Counted from the stretch's first letter, positions 26,663 through 37,000 are shown. The stretch is 64,000 nt of DNA from Algoriphagus hitonicola (GCF_900113375.1 NZ_FOPC01000005.1:124001-188000); one strand, 5' to 3'. Numbers and translations: made by a program. The notes: a model not told the origin generated them from the letters alone.

Positions 26663-27631
26663 ATGAATCATACCATGGGAAAAATCAAGCTGGTGCTTTT
26701 GGCAGTACTGATCCTGACGGTTCAGGAGTCCTACTCCCAGTCCCGGAAATACATCAGCCAGTTTTCGCACTTTCAGAGCTACTTCAATCCAGGTTTGACA
26801 GGCTATGAAGGAAGTACAGTCCGGGGCTTCGTCCGGAATCAATGGGCTGGGATGGAGGGAGCCCCGAAGACTTACTTTTTCAGCACGGAACTGGACTTCG
26901 GCCAGTTGTCGGGGGTGGAAGACCCGGAGCTGATGGGAAAGAATGCAGTCTCTGTAAATCTCCTACACGACACCTATGGGGCCTTCCGTGAAACCGAACT
27001 GATGCTGGGTTATGCCTCCAGGGTCAGGATCACCGAAAAGCATAACTTAAGACTGGGAGCAGGAATCAACTACCAGCAGATCAGACTGGATGGCAATGCC
27101 CTGACAGCAGAGGAGCAGAATGATCCGACTTTGGGCCGATACCTGGGACAGTTTACCGATATGCAGGTGCTGGACTTCAACCTGGGACTGGCGCTGACCC
27201 ATCAGAATTACTATGTGAGCTATGGCATGCATAGAGTAAACGGAGGAAGGATTACCTCCGGGGATTCCTTTATGGATGGGTACCCGTCCAGCAAAATGAT
27301 ACAGGCAGGGTTTCGAGAGAGACTGAGCCCGAATCTGTCCCTGATCACCAATGCCTTTTACCGAACCCAGAAGAACCTTCCCGACCAGTTGGACATCAAC
27401 ATGAAAGTTTTGCTGATGGACAGACTTTGGGTTGGAGGTGGCCATAGGGTAGACTATGCGACCAATCTCCAGTTTGGGGTGCTTACCGATAGACTACGGC
27501 TGGGCTATGTGTTTGAGTTTCCAGTGGCAAGATCCTATCAGTTACCTGGACGGATCCATGAGTTTACGGCAATCTTCCAGCTCTTCGCCAAAGACGAGCG
27601 GGACAACCGGGATTTAATCCCGATTTGGTAA
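26663..27631 (+). CDS. PorP/SprF family outer-membrane protein (type IX secretion partner)
   Basis: 322 residues (ATG 26675 is an alternative start) with signal peptide ending SYSQ. The hallmark start SRKYISQFSHFQSYFNPGLTGYEGSTVRGFVRNQWAGMEGAPKTY-F is that of the PorP/SprF family, a beta-barrel of about 320 residues. Members are commonly encoded directly downstream of a large adhesin with a CHU_C domain and help to export it or hold it at the surface, as SprF does for SprB in Flavobacterium. The order here is the same, so it is the probable dedicated partner of the giant protein. G+C is about 50 percent in sampled lines, above the genes upstream. Confidence 0.88.
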   Translation: MNHTMGKIKLVLLAVLILTVQESYSQSRKYISQFSHFQSYFNPGLTGYEGSTVRGFVRNQWAGMEGAPKTYFFSTELDFGQLSGVEDPELMGKNAVSVNLLHDTYGAFRETELMLGYASRVRITEKHNLRLGAGINYQQIRLDGNALTAEEQNDPTLGRYLGQFTDMQVLDFNLGLALTHQNYYVSYGMHRVNGGRITSGDSFMDGYPSSKMIQAGFRERLSPNLSLITNAFYRTQKNLPDQLDINMKVLLMDRLWVGGGHRVDYATNLQFGVLTDRLRLGYVFEFPVARSYQLPGRIHEFTAIFQLFAKDERDNRDLIPIW

Positions 27632-27902
27632 GAAAGGTTAGGCTATATAGAAAAAAGGCATTTTTAAAATGATTGTCGGAATACTGATAGTATTCTTATG
27701 ACTAATTGGGTATTTCTTTACAATGACCTTTGACAAATTATTATTAGTCGAATGAATTTCCTTTTCTATAATCATCCTTTCCTCCTATATTTAACTTATC
27801 AACCAGACTCAAAAGGAGTTGAAAAAAGTTAGTGAGCGATTCGGTGAGCTTAATTTGAAATTAGATGATATTTGATTGTTAATCAGTTACTTATACGAGT
27901 TG
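27632..27902 (+). other. Spacer after porP, no gene seen
   Basis: About 270 AT-rich bases between porP and a tRNA 3'-end fragment. I looked for the missing 5' part of the tRNA (a CGGGGTG acceptor strand) and did not find it. Confidence 0.4.
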
Positions 27903-27925
27903 GTTCAAATCCTGTCACCCCGACA
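27903..27925 (+). pseudogene. Detached 3' end of tRNA-Pro
   Basis: GTTCAAATCCTGTCACCCCG followed by A fits the T-loop, the 3' T-stem and the CACCCCG-A acceptor end of bacterial tRNA-Pro, whose 5' strand is CGGGGTG. The rest of the tRNA is absent. A lone tRNA 3' end is the usual footprint of an element that integrated into a tRNA gene, or of a duplicated attachment site. Confidence 0.5.
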
Positions 27926-27931
27926 TTCAAG

Positions 27932-27960
27932 AAAGCAGTTCTTCGGGGCTGCTTTTTTTT
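27932..27960 (+). terminator. Rho-independent terminator
   Basis: Stem AAAGCAG/CTGCTTT around the loop TTCTTCGGGG, followed by a run of T. It sits just after the tRNA-Pro fragment and may be the old tRNA terminator carried along with it. Confidence 0.7.
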
Positions 27961-27969
27961 TGAAGTGAA

Positions 27970-28221
27970 ATGGAATATTGTGTTTACATCCTTTACTCTG
28001 ATCGCCTGGGGAAGTATTATGTAGGCCAAACTGGGGATCTAAGCAAACGTTTGGTCCGCCATAATTCGGGAAGAGTGCGGTTTACTCGGAAAGGAGTTCC
28101 TTGGGCATTGATTCATAGCGAGTCATGCGATTCCAGATCAGCGGCAATGGGATTGGAAAAAAGGATCAAAAACCTGGGTGCAAGGCGTTATTTGGGGAGT
28201 CTGGGGAGGGAGTCCGGTTAG
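27970..28221 (+). CDS. Small GIY-YIG nuclease-domain protein
   Basis: 83 residues, one domain: YCVYILYSDRLGKYYVGQT contains the Y-I-L and Y-V-G halves of the GIY-YIG motif, followed by an arginine helix (DLSKRLVRHNSG) and the later glutamate region (AAMGLEKRIK) typical of the UvrC-N-like, stand-alone family. Such small proteins are common in Bacteroidota and their cellular job is mostly unknown. It follows a tRNA-Pro 3' fragment and terminator by 9 bases, which hints at a mobile or att-linked unit. No other domain is present. Confidence 0.85.
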   Translation: MEYCVYILYSDRLGKYYVGQTGDLSKRLVRHNSGRVRFTRKGVPWALIHSESCDSRSAAMGLEKRIKNLGARRYLGSLGRESG

Positions 28222-28241
28222 CGTATCCCGACCGGGGCCAG

Positions 28242-28274
28242 CATGGTCGTCCTGACAAAGTCAGGATCACCATG
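28242..28274. repeat. Long hairpin downstream of the GIY-YIG gene
   Basis: Arms CATGGT-CG-TCCTGAC and GTCAGGA-TC-ACCATG with an AAA loop form a stem of 13 Watson-Crick pairs plus one wobble and one mismatch. There is no T-run right after it, so it may be a repetitive palindrome or an att-type structure and not a simple terminator. Confidence 0.6.
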
Positions 28275-28734
28275 ATTTGATAATCAGGGAGTTACAAAGA
28301 AATTTGTAATTCCTTTTTTTATGCTTGCATAAAAACTCATATATCTAAAAATATAGTATTCATCTGCCCCCGCTGGGTGTAGAAGGATTTTGGTTAGGAT
28401 AAGCGTAATTTTTCTGTCCTGCTCCCGAAAATTTTTGCGGATCGGCGTTTCGCTAGAAAGCTTTACAAAAGCTTTTCCTAACACTCGATATTGCCTTTAT
28501 ATTCATACAAATTTTTAATTTGCTATAGCTTTAGCTAAAAAACTGATTGATTGAATTTGGATTGCTACTGTTGTGATTTTGGGTTTTTTGGTCGATTTTT
28601 AATGATCAAAGCTATTATTCTTTGATTTTTAGTTCATTTTTATTAGTTTATAGGGCTTGATATGATTAATCAGTTCTTACCAGTAAATCTGATTTAGTCA
28701 CATAATCGAATGTTTAACTTAAGCCTTGAAAATC
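28275..28734 (+). other. AT-rich intergenic region before the aldolase
   Basis: About 460 bases. A 66-codon minus-strand frame (28284-28484) has no family feature and is probably chance. A short perfect palindrome TGATTAATCA lies at 28663-28672, 62 bases before the aldolase ATG, and could be an operator; nothing more can be said. Confidence 0.4.
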
Positions 28735-29799
28735 ATGAATATAAGTACCGATAAAATCAAAGAATTGCTTGGCGGAGATGCCGATTCCCTTTTAAACCAC
28801 GTCAGCAAAACCATAGACAAAAGTCAGTTGCATATGCCAGGCGCGGATTTTATTGACCGGATTTTCGTTCAAACGAACCGGAATTCACAAGTGCTAAATA
28901 GTATGGCTAGTTTGTTCAATCACGGTAGGCTGGCAGGTACGGGCTATTTGTCCATTCTGCCCGTAGATCAGGGAATTGAACATTCTGCTGGAAGTGCATT
29001 TGCCCCAAACCCGATTTATTTTGATCCGGATAATATTGTCAAACTCGCTCTAGAAGGAGGGTGTAATGCCGTGGCTTCTACTCTGGGCGTGCTGGCTACG
29101 GTTTCTAGAAAATATGCGCATAAGATCCCCTTCGTAGCGAAAATGAACCACAATGAACTCCTGACTTATCCCAATAAACACGATCAGATCCTATTTGGCT
29201 CCGCAGATGAAGCATGGAATCTAGGTGCGGTGGCTGTGGGAGCCACGATCTATTTCGGTTCTGAGGGGTCGAATAGACAAATTATCGAGATAGCCCAACT
29301 TTTTGAGCGGGCACACGAACTCGGAATGGCCACGATCTTGTGGTGCTATACCCGGAATAGTGAATTCAAAAAAGATGGCGTGAATTATGAAACCGCTGCC
29401 GACTTGACTGGACAGGCCAATCACCTGGGCGTGACGATTCAGGCCGATATCATCAAGCAAAAAATGCCGACCAACAACGGTGGATTTACCAAAATAGGTT
29501 TTGGTAAATCTGATCCGGATATGTATGACAAGCTCAGCAGCGAGCATCCCATCGATCTTTGTAGGTATCAGGTAGCTAATTGTTACATGGGACGCATAGG
29601 CTTGATTAATTCTGGAGGGTCTTCGTCCGGAGGAAAGGATTTGGAAGAAGCCGTCAAAACTGCCGTAATCAACAAAAGAGCAGGGGGAATGGGGCTCATT
29701 ATGGGGAGAAAGGCATTCCAAAGACCGATGAAAGAAGGAGTAAACTTGCTGAATCATGTACAGGAAGTGTATCTAAATAAAGAAATAGATTCGGCATAA
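28735..29799 (+). CDS. fbaB: Class I fructose-bisphosphate aldolase (DhnA/FbaB type)
   Basis: 354 residues from ATG 28735 (TTG 28726 is in frame). It matches the archaeal/DhnA-type class I aldolases: [52 protein letters not shown], a Schiff-base lysine region [14 protein letters not shown], and the phosphate-binding end [13 protein letters not shown] and [14 protein letters not shown]. It cleaves or forms fructose 1,6-bisphosphate without metal. It starts a series of plus-strand sugar-phosphate genes, but the gap of 150 bases to the next gene leaves the operon open. Confidence 0.9.
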   Translation: MNISTDKIKELLGGDADSLLNHVSKTIDKSQLHMPGADFIDRIFVQTNRNSQVLNSMASLFNHGRLAGTGYLSILPVDQGIEHSAGSAFAPNPIYFDPDNIVKLALEGGCNAVASTLGVLATVSRKYAHKIPFVAKMNHNELLTYPNKHDQILFGSADEAWNLGAVAVGATIYFGSEGSNRQIIEIAQLFERAHELGMATILWCYTRNSEFKKDGVNYETAADLTGQANHLGVTIQADIIKQKMPTNNGGFTKIGFGKSDPDMYDKLSSEHPIDLCRYQVANCYMGRIGLINSGGSSSGGKDLEEAVKTAVINKRAGGMGLIMGRKAFQRPMKEGVNLLNHVQEVYLNKEIDSA

Positions 29800-29949
29800 T
29801 CCTTTTCTACCAAATATGGCAACCTTAGGTCTTATCTTTCCACCACTAGTTTGAGATTACCGATAATTGGTTTTTTTCCGAATTCCAATGAAATCATATT
29901 TTCTAATGGCCTTGCCGAATAATTCTCAGAACCTACAAACTGAATAACA

Positions 29950-30675
29950 ATGAAGACGTCTTTTAAAGCTGTCATTATGGATATGGATGGGGTCATCACA
30001 CAGACTACTGAGATCCATACTGAGGCATGGAAAAGGATGTTTGATGATTTTCTCCAAAACGAATATGGTCCAGATTTCAAACCTCTTGCTATCGAGGATT
30101 ATAAGGAATTCATCGATGGGATTTCTAGGTTTGATGGGGTCAGGAATTTTTTGAAATCCCGGAATATCGAATTGCCAGAAGGATTGGAAGACGATGACTC
30201 AGAAAAAAAAACAGTCTATGGTCTTGGAAGACGAAAGAATCACATCTTCCTGAAATTGCTGGAAAAACGAGGTGCAACTAAATATGAAGATGCCTTGGAG
30301 ATGATCGACTACTGGAAAAAGAAGGGGATGAAGCTCGCGGTCATTTCGGCTAGCCGTAACTGTAAGCACATTTTAAACTCTGTTGGTATATTGGATTTAT
30401 TTGATGCAAGAGTCGATGGGATTACCCAAAAAGAAGAAAATTTAAAAGGAAAGCCAGAGCCGGACATCTTCTTGAGAGCATGTAAGCTTTTGGAAGTTAG
30501 TGTGGGACAAGCTATCGTAATAGAAGATGCTAGAGCGGGGATTCGTGCAGGGAAAAAAGGTCAGTTCCCCTTAGTCATTGGGGTGGACCGATACGGCGAT
30601 GGGGAGAATCTAAAGGAGGCAGGTGCTGACATGGTGGTCGGTAATCTATGCGAATTAAAAGGTCAATTAATTTAA
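29950..30675 (+). CDS. HAD hydrolase, beta-phosphoglucomutase-like
   Basis: 241 residues. HAD motif I is MDMDGVITQ (D11 nucleophile, D13 acid/base); motif II lies at LAVISASRN; the lysine of motif III at KGKPEPDIFL; and motif IV at VIEDARAGIRAG. The cap with EDYKEFIDGISRFDGVRNFLKSRNI corresponds to the beta-phosphoglucomutase cap. The enzyme would turn beta-glucose 1-phosphate into glucose 6-phosphate. That product is made by inverting GH65 phosphorylases, and one is encoded two genes downstream, which supports the call. It starts 150 bases after the aldolase and is followed after 4 bases by the trehalose-phosphatase gene. Confidence 0.82.
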   Translation: MKTSFKAVIMDMDGVITQTTEIHTEAWKRMFDDFLQNEYGPDFKPLAIEDYKEFIDGISRFDGVRNFLKSRNIELPEGLEDDDSEKKTVYGLGRRKNHIFLKLLEKRGATKYEDALEMIDYWKKKGMKLAVISASRNCKHILNSVGILDLFDARVDGITQKEENLKGKPEPDIFLRACKLLEVSVGQAIVIEDARAGIRAGKKGQFPLVIGVDRYGDGENLKEAGADMVVGNLCELKGQLI

Positions 30676-30679
30676 ATCT

Positions 30680-31480
30680 ATGAGAAAAGCGGAAAAACTA
30701 CCCGATGCAATTCAAAATATAGAAGAGATTTTCAAGCAAATAGGATCAAAGCAACCGGCATTGTTTCTCGATTATGACGGTACTTCCACACCGATCGTAC
30801 CCAATCCTGAGGATGCGATCCTTTCAGTTCAAGCCAAAAAAATCCTCAAACAACTATCTCAAAAAATCAACGTCAGCATGATCAGTGGGAGGGACAGGGA
30901 GGATGTTGCTGCTATGGTTGACCTGAATTCGCTCATTTATGCCGGAAGTCATGGCTTTGATATAAGTGGCCCCAATGGTCTAGAAATGCAATATCAATCT
31001 GGAATGAAAGCATTACCTGATTTGGATGAAGCTGAAAAAAATCTAACTAAGAAACTCAAAAATATCAAAGGATGTAAAGTCGAGCGCAAGAAGTTTGCAA
31101 TCGCAGTTCATTTTCGAAATGTCGATGAGCAAGAGGTAGGCTTGGTAAAAAACAGGGTAGAAGAAGAGCTGAAAAATCAGGATCGATTAAAAAAAGGAAC
31201 GGGAAAGAAAATCATCGAACTCAAACCGGATTTAGATTGGCACAAAGGTAAAGCACTTACCTGGCTAATGAAAAAACTGGACCTAAATGGAGCCCAATAT
31301 ATCCCCATTTTTATCGGGGATGATGTTACCGATGAGGATGCACAGAAAGTGGTGGAGGAAAATGGGATTGGGATTATAGTAGATCCTATCGACTCTGAGA
31401 CTTCGGCTACGTATAAACTTAAAGACCCGGAAGAGACTATCCGTTTTTTAGCAAAATTAAACGATCGGCTAAAGGCCTAA
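30680..31480 (+). CDS. otsB: Trehalose-6-phosphate phosphatase
   Basis: 266 residues, HAD IIB type. Motif I is ALFLDYDGTSTPI (D31, D33); SMISGRDREDV carries motif II; YAGSHGFDISGPNG is the typical OtsB substrate loop; IIELKPDLDWHKGKAL holds the conserved Lys and the W-H-K-G phrase; and FIGDDVTDEDAQ is motif IV. It removes phosphate from trehalose 6-phosphate. Only 4 bases separate it from the beta-PGM gene, and the GH65 gene follows. OtsA is not in the window, so trehalose phosphate would be made by an enzyme encoded elsewhere. Confidence 0.9.
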   Translation: MRKAEKLPDAIQNIEEIFKQIGSKQPALFLDYDGTSTPIVPNPEDAILSVQAKKILKQLSQKINVSMISGRDREDVAAMVDLNSLIYAGSHGFDISGPNGLEMQYQSGMKALPDLDEAEKNLTKKLKNIKGCKVERKKFAIAVHFRNVDEQEVGLVKNRVEEELKNQDRLKKGTGKKIIELKPDLDWHKGKALTWLMKKLDLNGAQYIPIFIGDDVTDEDAQKVVEENGIGIIVDPIDSETSATYKLKDPEETIRFLAKLNDRLKA

Positions 31481-31582
31481 AAAGGCAACAAAAAAAGCCA
31501 AACGATAAGCCGCTAAAGATCAGATAGAGACTGATCGGATGCGTAATTGCTTCGATTCATTTCTTGACTAAAATGCAATTTT

Positions 31583-33985
31583 ATGAGTAATTTTAATATA
31601 GAATATAAAGGGTGGAAACCTGAAGAACAGAAACTCAGAGAAGCCATCTGTACTCTGGGTAATGGCTATATAGCCACAAGAGGGGCGGCAGAGGAAAACA
31701 AAAACGACAAGTTCAATTACCCAGGGACATACTTAGCTGGTGGATTTAATCGGGCCAAAACAAAGGTTTCGGATAAAACAATTGAAAATGAAGATTTCGT
31801 CAATTTCCCCAATTGGCTCTGCCTGAGTTTCAGACCTGAGGATGGGGAATGGTTGGATCTGGAAAAATTTAAAGTCCTTCATTACAATCAAACACTCGAA
31901 ATGAAAGTCGGTGTGCTCACCCGTGAATTCCGGGTACAGGACAAAAAGGGCCGACGGACCGCGATTAAAAGCCACCGAATAGTAAGCATGCGGGATCATC
32001 ACATGGTAGGGCTGACCTGGATATTCCAACCTGAGAATTGGTCCGGGAAGGTCATATTTAACTCCGGATTGGATGGGAATGTGACCAATAACAATGTGGA
32101 GCGCTATAAAGAACTTGAAAATCGTCATCTAGAGCCGCTCGAAACTGAAGTGATAAATGAACATTCGATTTTTTTAAGGGTGCAAACCCGGCAGTCAAAA
32201 ATCACCGTGGCTCAGGCTGCCAGAACCAAGCTTTATCACGAAGACCGAGAGCTCAACCCGCTATCCAATTCCAACCAAAGCGAAGGACAAGTCTGTCAGG
32301 AATTTCAGATCAATGTCAAAGCCGGTGAAGAATATACTCTGGAAAAAATAGTGGCAATCTATACGTCGAGAGATGAAGCGATCAGTGAAGCTGGATTAGA
32401 GGCTAAAAAGGATATTCGCCGAGTCGAAAGATTTAAGCAACTCTTGTTTAGGCATACTGATGCATATATCAGGCTTTGGCATCGGGGAGATCTGGAGTTT
32501 GAGGATGAGGGCAATAACCAGGATCTATTAAGACTCCATATTTTTCACATCATGCAGACCGTTTCAAAAAATAGCATCGGAAGAGATGTGGGGGTGCCTG
32601 CCAGAGGACTTCATGGAGAAGCGTACAGAGGACATGTTTTTTGGGATGAGCTCTATATTTTTCCTTTTCTAAATCTTCGTTTTCCGGATATTACGCGGAG
32701 TCTGCTCATGTACAGGTATGAGCGATTGGACGAGGCTCGACATGCAGCCAAAGAAGATGGAAAAAAAGGGGCGATGTTTCCTTGGCAGAGTGGGAGCAAT
32801 GGCCGGGAAGAAAGTCAGGAAATCCATCTTAATCCCAATTCGGGAAACTGGATTCCGGATAATACACATCTCCAGCGCCATATCAATTCTGCTATAGTAT
32901 ATAATATCTGGAATTACTACCTGGCGACAGATGATCAGCAGTTTATGGATTTTTTTGGAGCTGAGATGATCTTGAGTATCGCTCTTTTTTGGGAAAGTAT
33001 GGTCATTCATAATGAAACCAGGGATCGGTTTGAGATCCATCATGTCGTAGGGCCGGACGAATACCATACCAATTACCCAGACTCCGACGAAATTGGCCTA
33101 AATAATAATGCCTATACCAATGTGATGGCTGCTTACGTAATGCAGAAAGCAATCAAAATTTTGGACATTATTGAGAAGAGTAGGAAAAAAGAGCTGCTGG
33201 ACGAACTGGGACTAACCGATAAAAATCTAGCGCTCTGGAGAGAGATCGGACAAAAAATGTACATACCGTTTCTGGAAGGAGAAATCATCGAACAATTCGA
33301 AGGTTATGGTGATTTGGAGGAATTTGCTTGGGATGAATACCGTGAAAAATACGAGGATATCCAACGACTGGATCGGGTACTAGAAAGTGAAGATGATACT
33401 CCAAATAAATATAAAGCCAGCAAACAGGCTGACGTTTTAATGCTTTTTTACCTGTTTTCTAAAAATGAAATTCAGTCGATTTTTGAAAAGCTCGGATATG
33501 AGTTTACGGAACAAACAATCGGTAAAAACATTGAATATTATAGAAAACGTACCACCCATGGGTCCACCTTGAGCAGGGTGGTATTCTCTTGGATACTGAT
33601 CAGATATGACAAAAAAAGGTCATGGGAGAATTTCAAGACCGTTTTGGTCAGTGATTTTAAAGATATACAGGGCGGAACTACTCCTGAAGGAATTCACCTT
33701 GGGGCCATGGCTGGATCCGTAGATCTTGTCCAACGGGGCTTTTTGGGACTTGAGGTATGTGAGGATGCTTTGTGGGTAAATCCTCCAAGACTCAAATCAC
33801 TTAAAAAAATCAAATTGAAGATAAAATATCGACGGCACTGGATCTCAATTTTAATAAGTGATCAGAAGGTTAAAATCTCATTTGAAGAAGGGCATGGGAA
33901 TAAAGTTAATATCGGAGTATTTGATAAAATCCTCGAATTCGAACTAGGTCAGGAAAAAGAATTTTCGCTGCCTCCAGATGCTTAA
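31583..33985 (+). CDS. GH65 alpha-glucoside phosphorylase (trehalose/kojibiose/maltose type)
   Basis: 800 residues. N-terminal beta-sandwich (EAICTLGNGYIATRGAAEE), then the alpha/alpha barrel with ARGLHGEAYRGHVFWDELYIFPFL, FPWQSGSNGREE, the catalytic acid E493 in HHVVGPDEYHTNY, KQADVLMLFYLF, and the phosphate-loop region TTHGSTLS with GAMAGSVDLVQRGFLG. These are all GH65 hallmarks; the enzymes split trehalose, maltose, kojibiose or nigerose with phosphate to give beta-glucose 1-phosphate. With OtsB and a beta-PGM next door, trehalose is the simplest substrate guess. The gene is 102 bases after otsB and 41 bases before the P-type ATPase gene. Confidence 0.88.
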   Translation: MSNFNIEYKGWKPEEQKLREAICTLGNGYIATRGAAEENKNDKFNYPGTYLAGGFNRAKTKVSDKTIENEDFVNFPNWLCLSFRPEDGEWLDLEKFKVLHYNQTLEMKVGVLTREFRVQDKKGRRTAIKSHRIVSMRDHHMVGLTWIFQPENWSGKVIFNSGLDGNVTNNNVERYKELENRHLEPLETEVINEHSIFLRVQTRQSKITVAQAARTKLYHEDRELNPLSNSNQSEGQVCQEFQINVKAGEEYTLEKIVAIYTSRDEAISEAGLEAKKDIRRVERFKQLLFRHTDAYIRLWHRGDLEFEDEGNNQDLLRLHIFHIMQTVSKNSIGRDVGVPARGLHGEAYRGHVFWDELYIFPFLNLRFPDITRSLLMYRYERLDEARHAAKEDGKKGAMFPWQSGSNGREESQEIHLNPNSGNWIPDNTHLQRHINSAIVYNIWNYYLATDDQQFMDFFGAEMILSIALFWESMVIHNETRDRFEIHHVVGPDEYHTNYPDSDEIGLNNNAYTNVMAAYVMQKAIKILDIIEKSRKKELLDELGLTDKNLALWREIGQKMYIPFLEGEIIEQFEGYGDLEEFAWDEYREKYEDIQRLDRVLESEDDTPNKYKASKQADVLMLFYLFSKNEIQSIFEKLGYEFTEQTIGKNIEYYRKRTTHGSTLSRVVFSWILIRYDKKRSWENFKTVLVSDFKDIQGGTTPEGIHLGAMAGSVDLVQRGFLGLEVCEDALWVNPPRLKSLKKIKLKIKYRRHWISILISDQKVKISFEEGHGNKVNIGVFDKILEFELGQEKEFSLPPDA

Positions 33986-34026
33986 AAAATCGAAGATCAA
34001 TCCAATAAATCTTTAATTCTAAATAG

Positions 34027-37000
34027 ATGGCTGAAACGAAAAAAACCAAAAGAATAATTGAAGATGCTTATTTAAAGTCTTCCGATGAAATCCTTGAAGC
34101 AATCGACGTAGATCAGGACAATGGTCTTTCGATGGAGAAAGTAGAAAAGAGGAGAGAAGAATACGGGTCCAATATTCTAGAGGAAAACGAGAAAGAGAGC
34201 ATCTGGGATATCCTTATATCTCAGGTCAATAATCCGATAATTTACCTATTGACAGCGGCGGCCACCCTTGCGTTTATTTTTGGCGATATTCCAGAGGGTA
34301 TTGCCATAGTGGTCGTCATGATCGTTAATACTGCCATTGGCTTTTGGATGGAATTTAAAGCTCAAAAATCCATGGAGGCTCTCAAGCAAATGGATAAAAT
34401 AAAAGCGAGGGTAATTCGAGATGGCAAAGAGGAAAAAATCGATGCTGAACAACTTGTCCCAGGAGATATTTTGATTGTGAAATCCGGTGACCTTGTAGCT
34501 GCTGATGCCAGAATTTTAGAAGCTATAGAGTTGGGAATAGACGAGTCTCCGCTGACAGGAGAATCAGTTCCGATTAATAAGTCCTCCGAAGTGATGGAGG
34601 AAGAAAACCCTATCGCTGACCAGAAAAATATCCTATTCAAAGGAACAGCCGTCACAGGTGGCTTCGGAAAAGCGGTCGTCTATGCCACGGGAATGCATAC
34701 CGAATTGGGAAGTATCTCCGCCATGGTGGGACGCGAGAAAAAGGATCAAATCCCGCTTAACCAAAAACTAAACAAGCTGACCAAAAGGCTCATTTTTGTC
34801 ACGGTAGGCCTGGCAGTAGCTTTTTTCATAGTTGGCTGGATTGCGGGAGAGGAAGTATATGAATTGATTCAGACATCCATCGCATGGACCATCGCTGCTA
34901 TTCCTGAGGGACTTCCGATAGTAGCCAGTATTGCTTTGGCAAGAGGAATGCTTCGATTGGCAGATAAAAATGTGATCGTCAAAAAGCTGGAAGCGGTGGA
35001 AACTTTGGGCGAGACTACAGTGATTTTTACCGATAAAACTGGGACATTAACCGAAAACAAACTTACGGTACACACATTGTTTTTTCCGGATGACTATCGA
35101 ATGGAAGTGGATTGGCGAAGTGGTGACAATCCCAAAATTAAAGAAAAGGAAGGTTCCGAAGCCAATGAAAACTTTAATCATATCCGAAAAATAGCGGTCT
35201 TGGCAAACGATGCTAATTTATTTAGTGAGGATGAAATCAACGCTGATTTAGACCAGTCTCAGGAATCAACTACCAATGATTCTGATTCCGTAAGTGATTC
35301 TGAGGGAAAGCCTGAAAAAGAAAAAGATCCTAAAGATGAGTCTGCTGAGAACCAAGATTCAGAAAATAATCAAAAGGAATCCAATAATGCTGACTCATAT
35401 CGGGAGAAAAATATCCGGAAGGGTAGCGATAATAAAACTGATGAGAAAAAAGAAGTAGATGTAGATCTCGATATTAACGAAGGTAAAATTCAAATCAAAG
35501 TAGATACATCCGATAGGAGCTCTGATATAAATGTGGATATCGATGTCTCTTCAGACGACAAAAACATCAATGTTCATATAGATTCTGATTCAAATGAAGA
35601 AAATGAAAATGAGACTCAAACAAAGAAAAAGGATCAAAAATCTCAAATGGAAAGTGATGAAGGGGACATAGAGGAGGAGGAAGAAGAGACTGAAGCTCAA
35701 GAAGAATCGGAGGAGGGTCAAAACAAGCCTAAGGGAGAAGGAGATCCCTTGGAGGTGGCACTTTTGAATTTTGCCTATCGATTTGACCAGGAGAGGTATA
35801 AAAAACACCGGGAGCTAGAGCGGAAACTGCATGATCCATTCGATTCTGAAAACATGGTCATGGGGGTGATCTGCAAAGAAGGCGATGGATATTATGTAGC
35901 GGGAAAAGGTGCTGCACATGCGATTTTGGATCGTTCTTCAAGTACTCTTCTGAATGGAGAAGTCAAAGAAATGGCTGATGAAGATCGAGAATATTGGCAT
36001 AAAATCAACGATGACTTAGCCGATGAAGGATTACGGGTTTTGGCTTTTGGTTTTAAGAACACGGAACAACTGCCTCAGGGGGAGGAAGCGGCAGATTTTT
36101 TACAAGACCTGACTTTTGTGGGTCTAATCGGATTTTTAGATCCTCCACGAAAGGAAGTAGCTGGCGCTCTCAAAACCTGTCATCATGCGGGAATCAAAGT
36201 AGTGATGGTTACCGGGGATCATCCAGGGACTTCAAAAAACGTGGGCAAACAGGTGCATCTCTTCCGGGATGACGAGGATATGGATTCCTTGACTATTTCA
36301 GGTCAAGATCTTAAACAAGCACTTGAAGAGGAGGAAGGCTCGAAAATCAGAGAAAAGGTCATATTCTCAAGAGTTGATCCCTCTCAGAAGTTGGCATTGA
36401 TCAAGCATTTTCAGGAAAAAGGAGAACTGGTTGGAATGACAGGAGACGGCATCAATGATGCTCCCGCCCTCAAAAGAGCCAACATTGGTATTGCCATGGG
36501 ACAGCGGGGTACTCAAGTCGCACAGGAGGTTTCGGATATGGTCTTGAAAGACGATGCCTTTGGTTCTATTGTAGAAGCGATAGAACAGGGAAGGATTATA
36601 TTTGGAAACATACGGAAATTTATCATTTACCAACTGTCCTATCATTTAAGTGAGATCCTGATTATCGCTCTGATCAGTTTCACCCTATTCACATTACCAC
36701 TGCTTCCTTTGCAATTGCTGTTCTTAAATTTGCTTTCCGATGTTTTCCCGGCCTTGGCTTTGGGTGTAGGAGAAGGCAATCCGGGTGTGATGAAAAAACC
36801 GCCCAAAGACCCTAACGAACCCATTCTGACCACCCAAAACTGGACTCAGATTGGACTCTATGCGATCATATTGACAATTTGCATTTCTGGAGCCTACTTC
36901 TTTTCCCATTATGTATGGGAAGAGTCCGAGGAAATCACAAACAACGTAGCATTTTTCAGTTTGGCATTTGCCCAGTTATTGCATGTGTTTAATATGCGGG

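Noticed and set aside
28284..28484. 66-codon minus-strand frame
   Set aside because: No family motif, unusual composition, and it lies in an AT-rich gap with a poor start context; probably chance.
29221..29757. 178-codon minus-strand frame opposite the aldolase
   Set aside because: Lies fully inside a well-supported aldolase gene and has no motif of its own.
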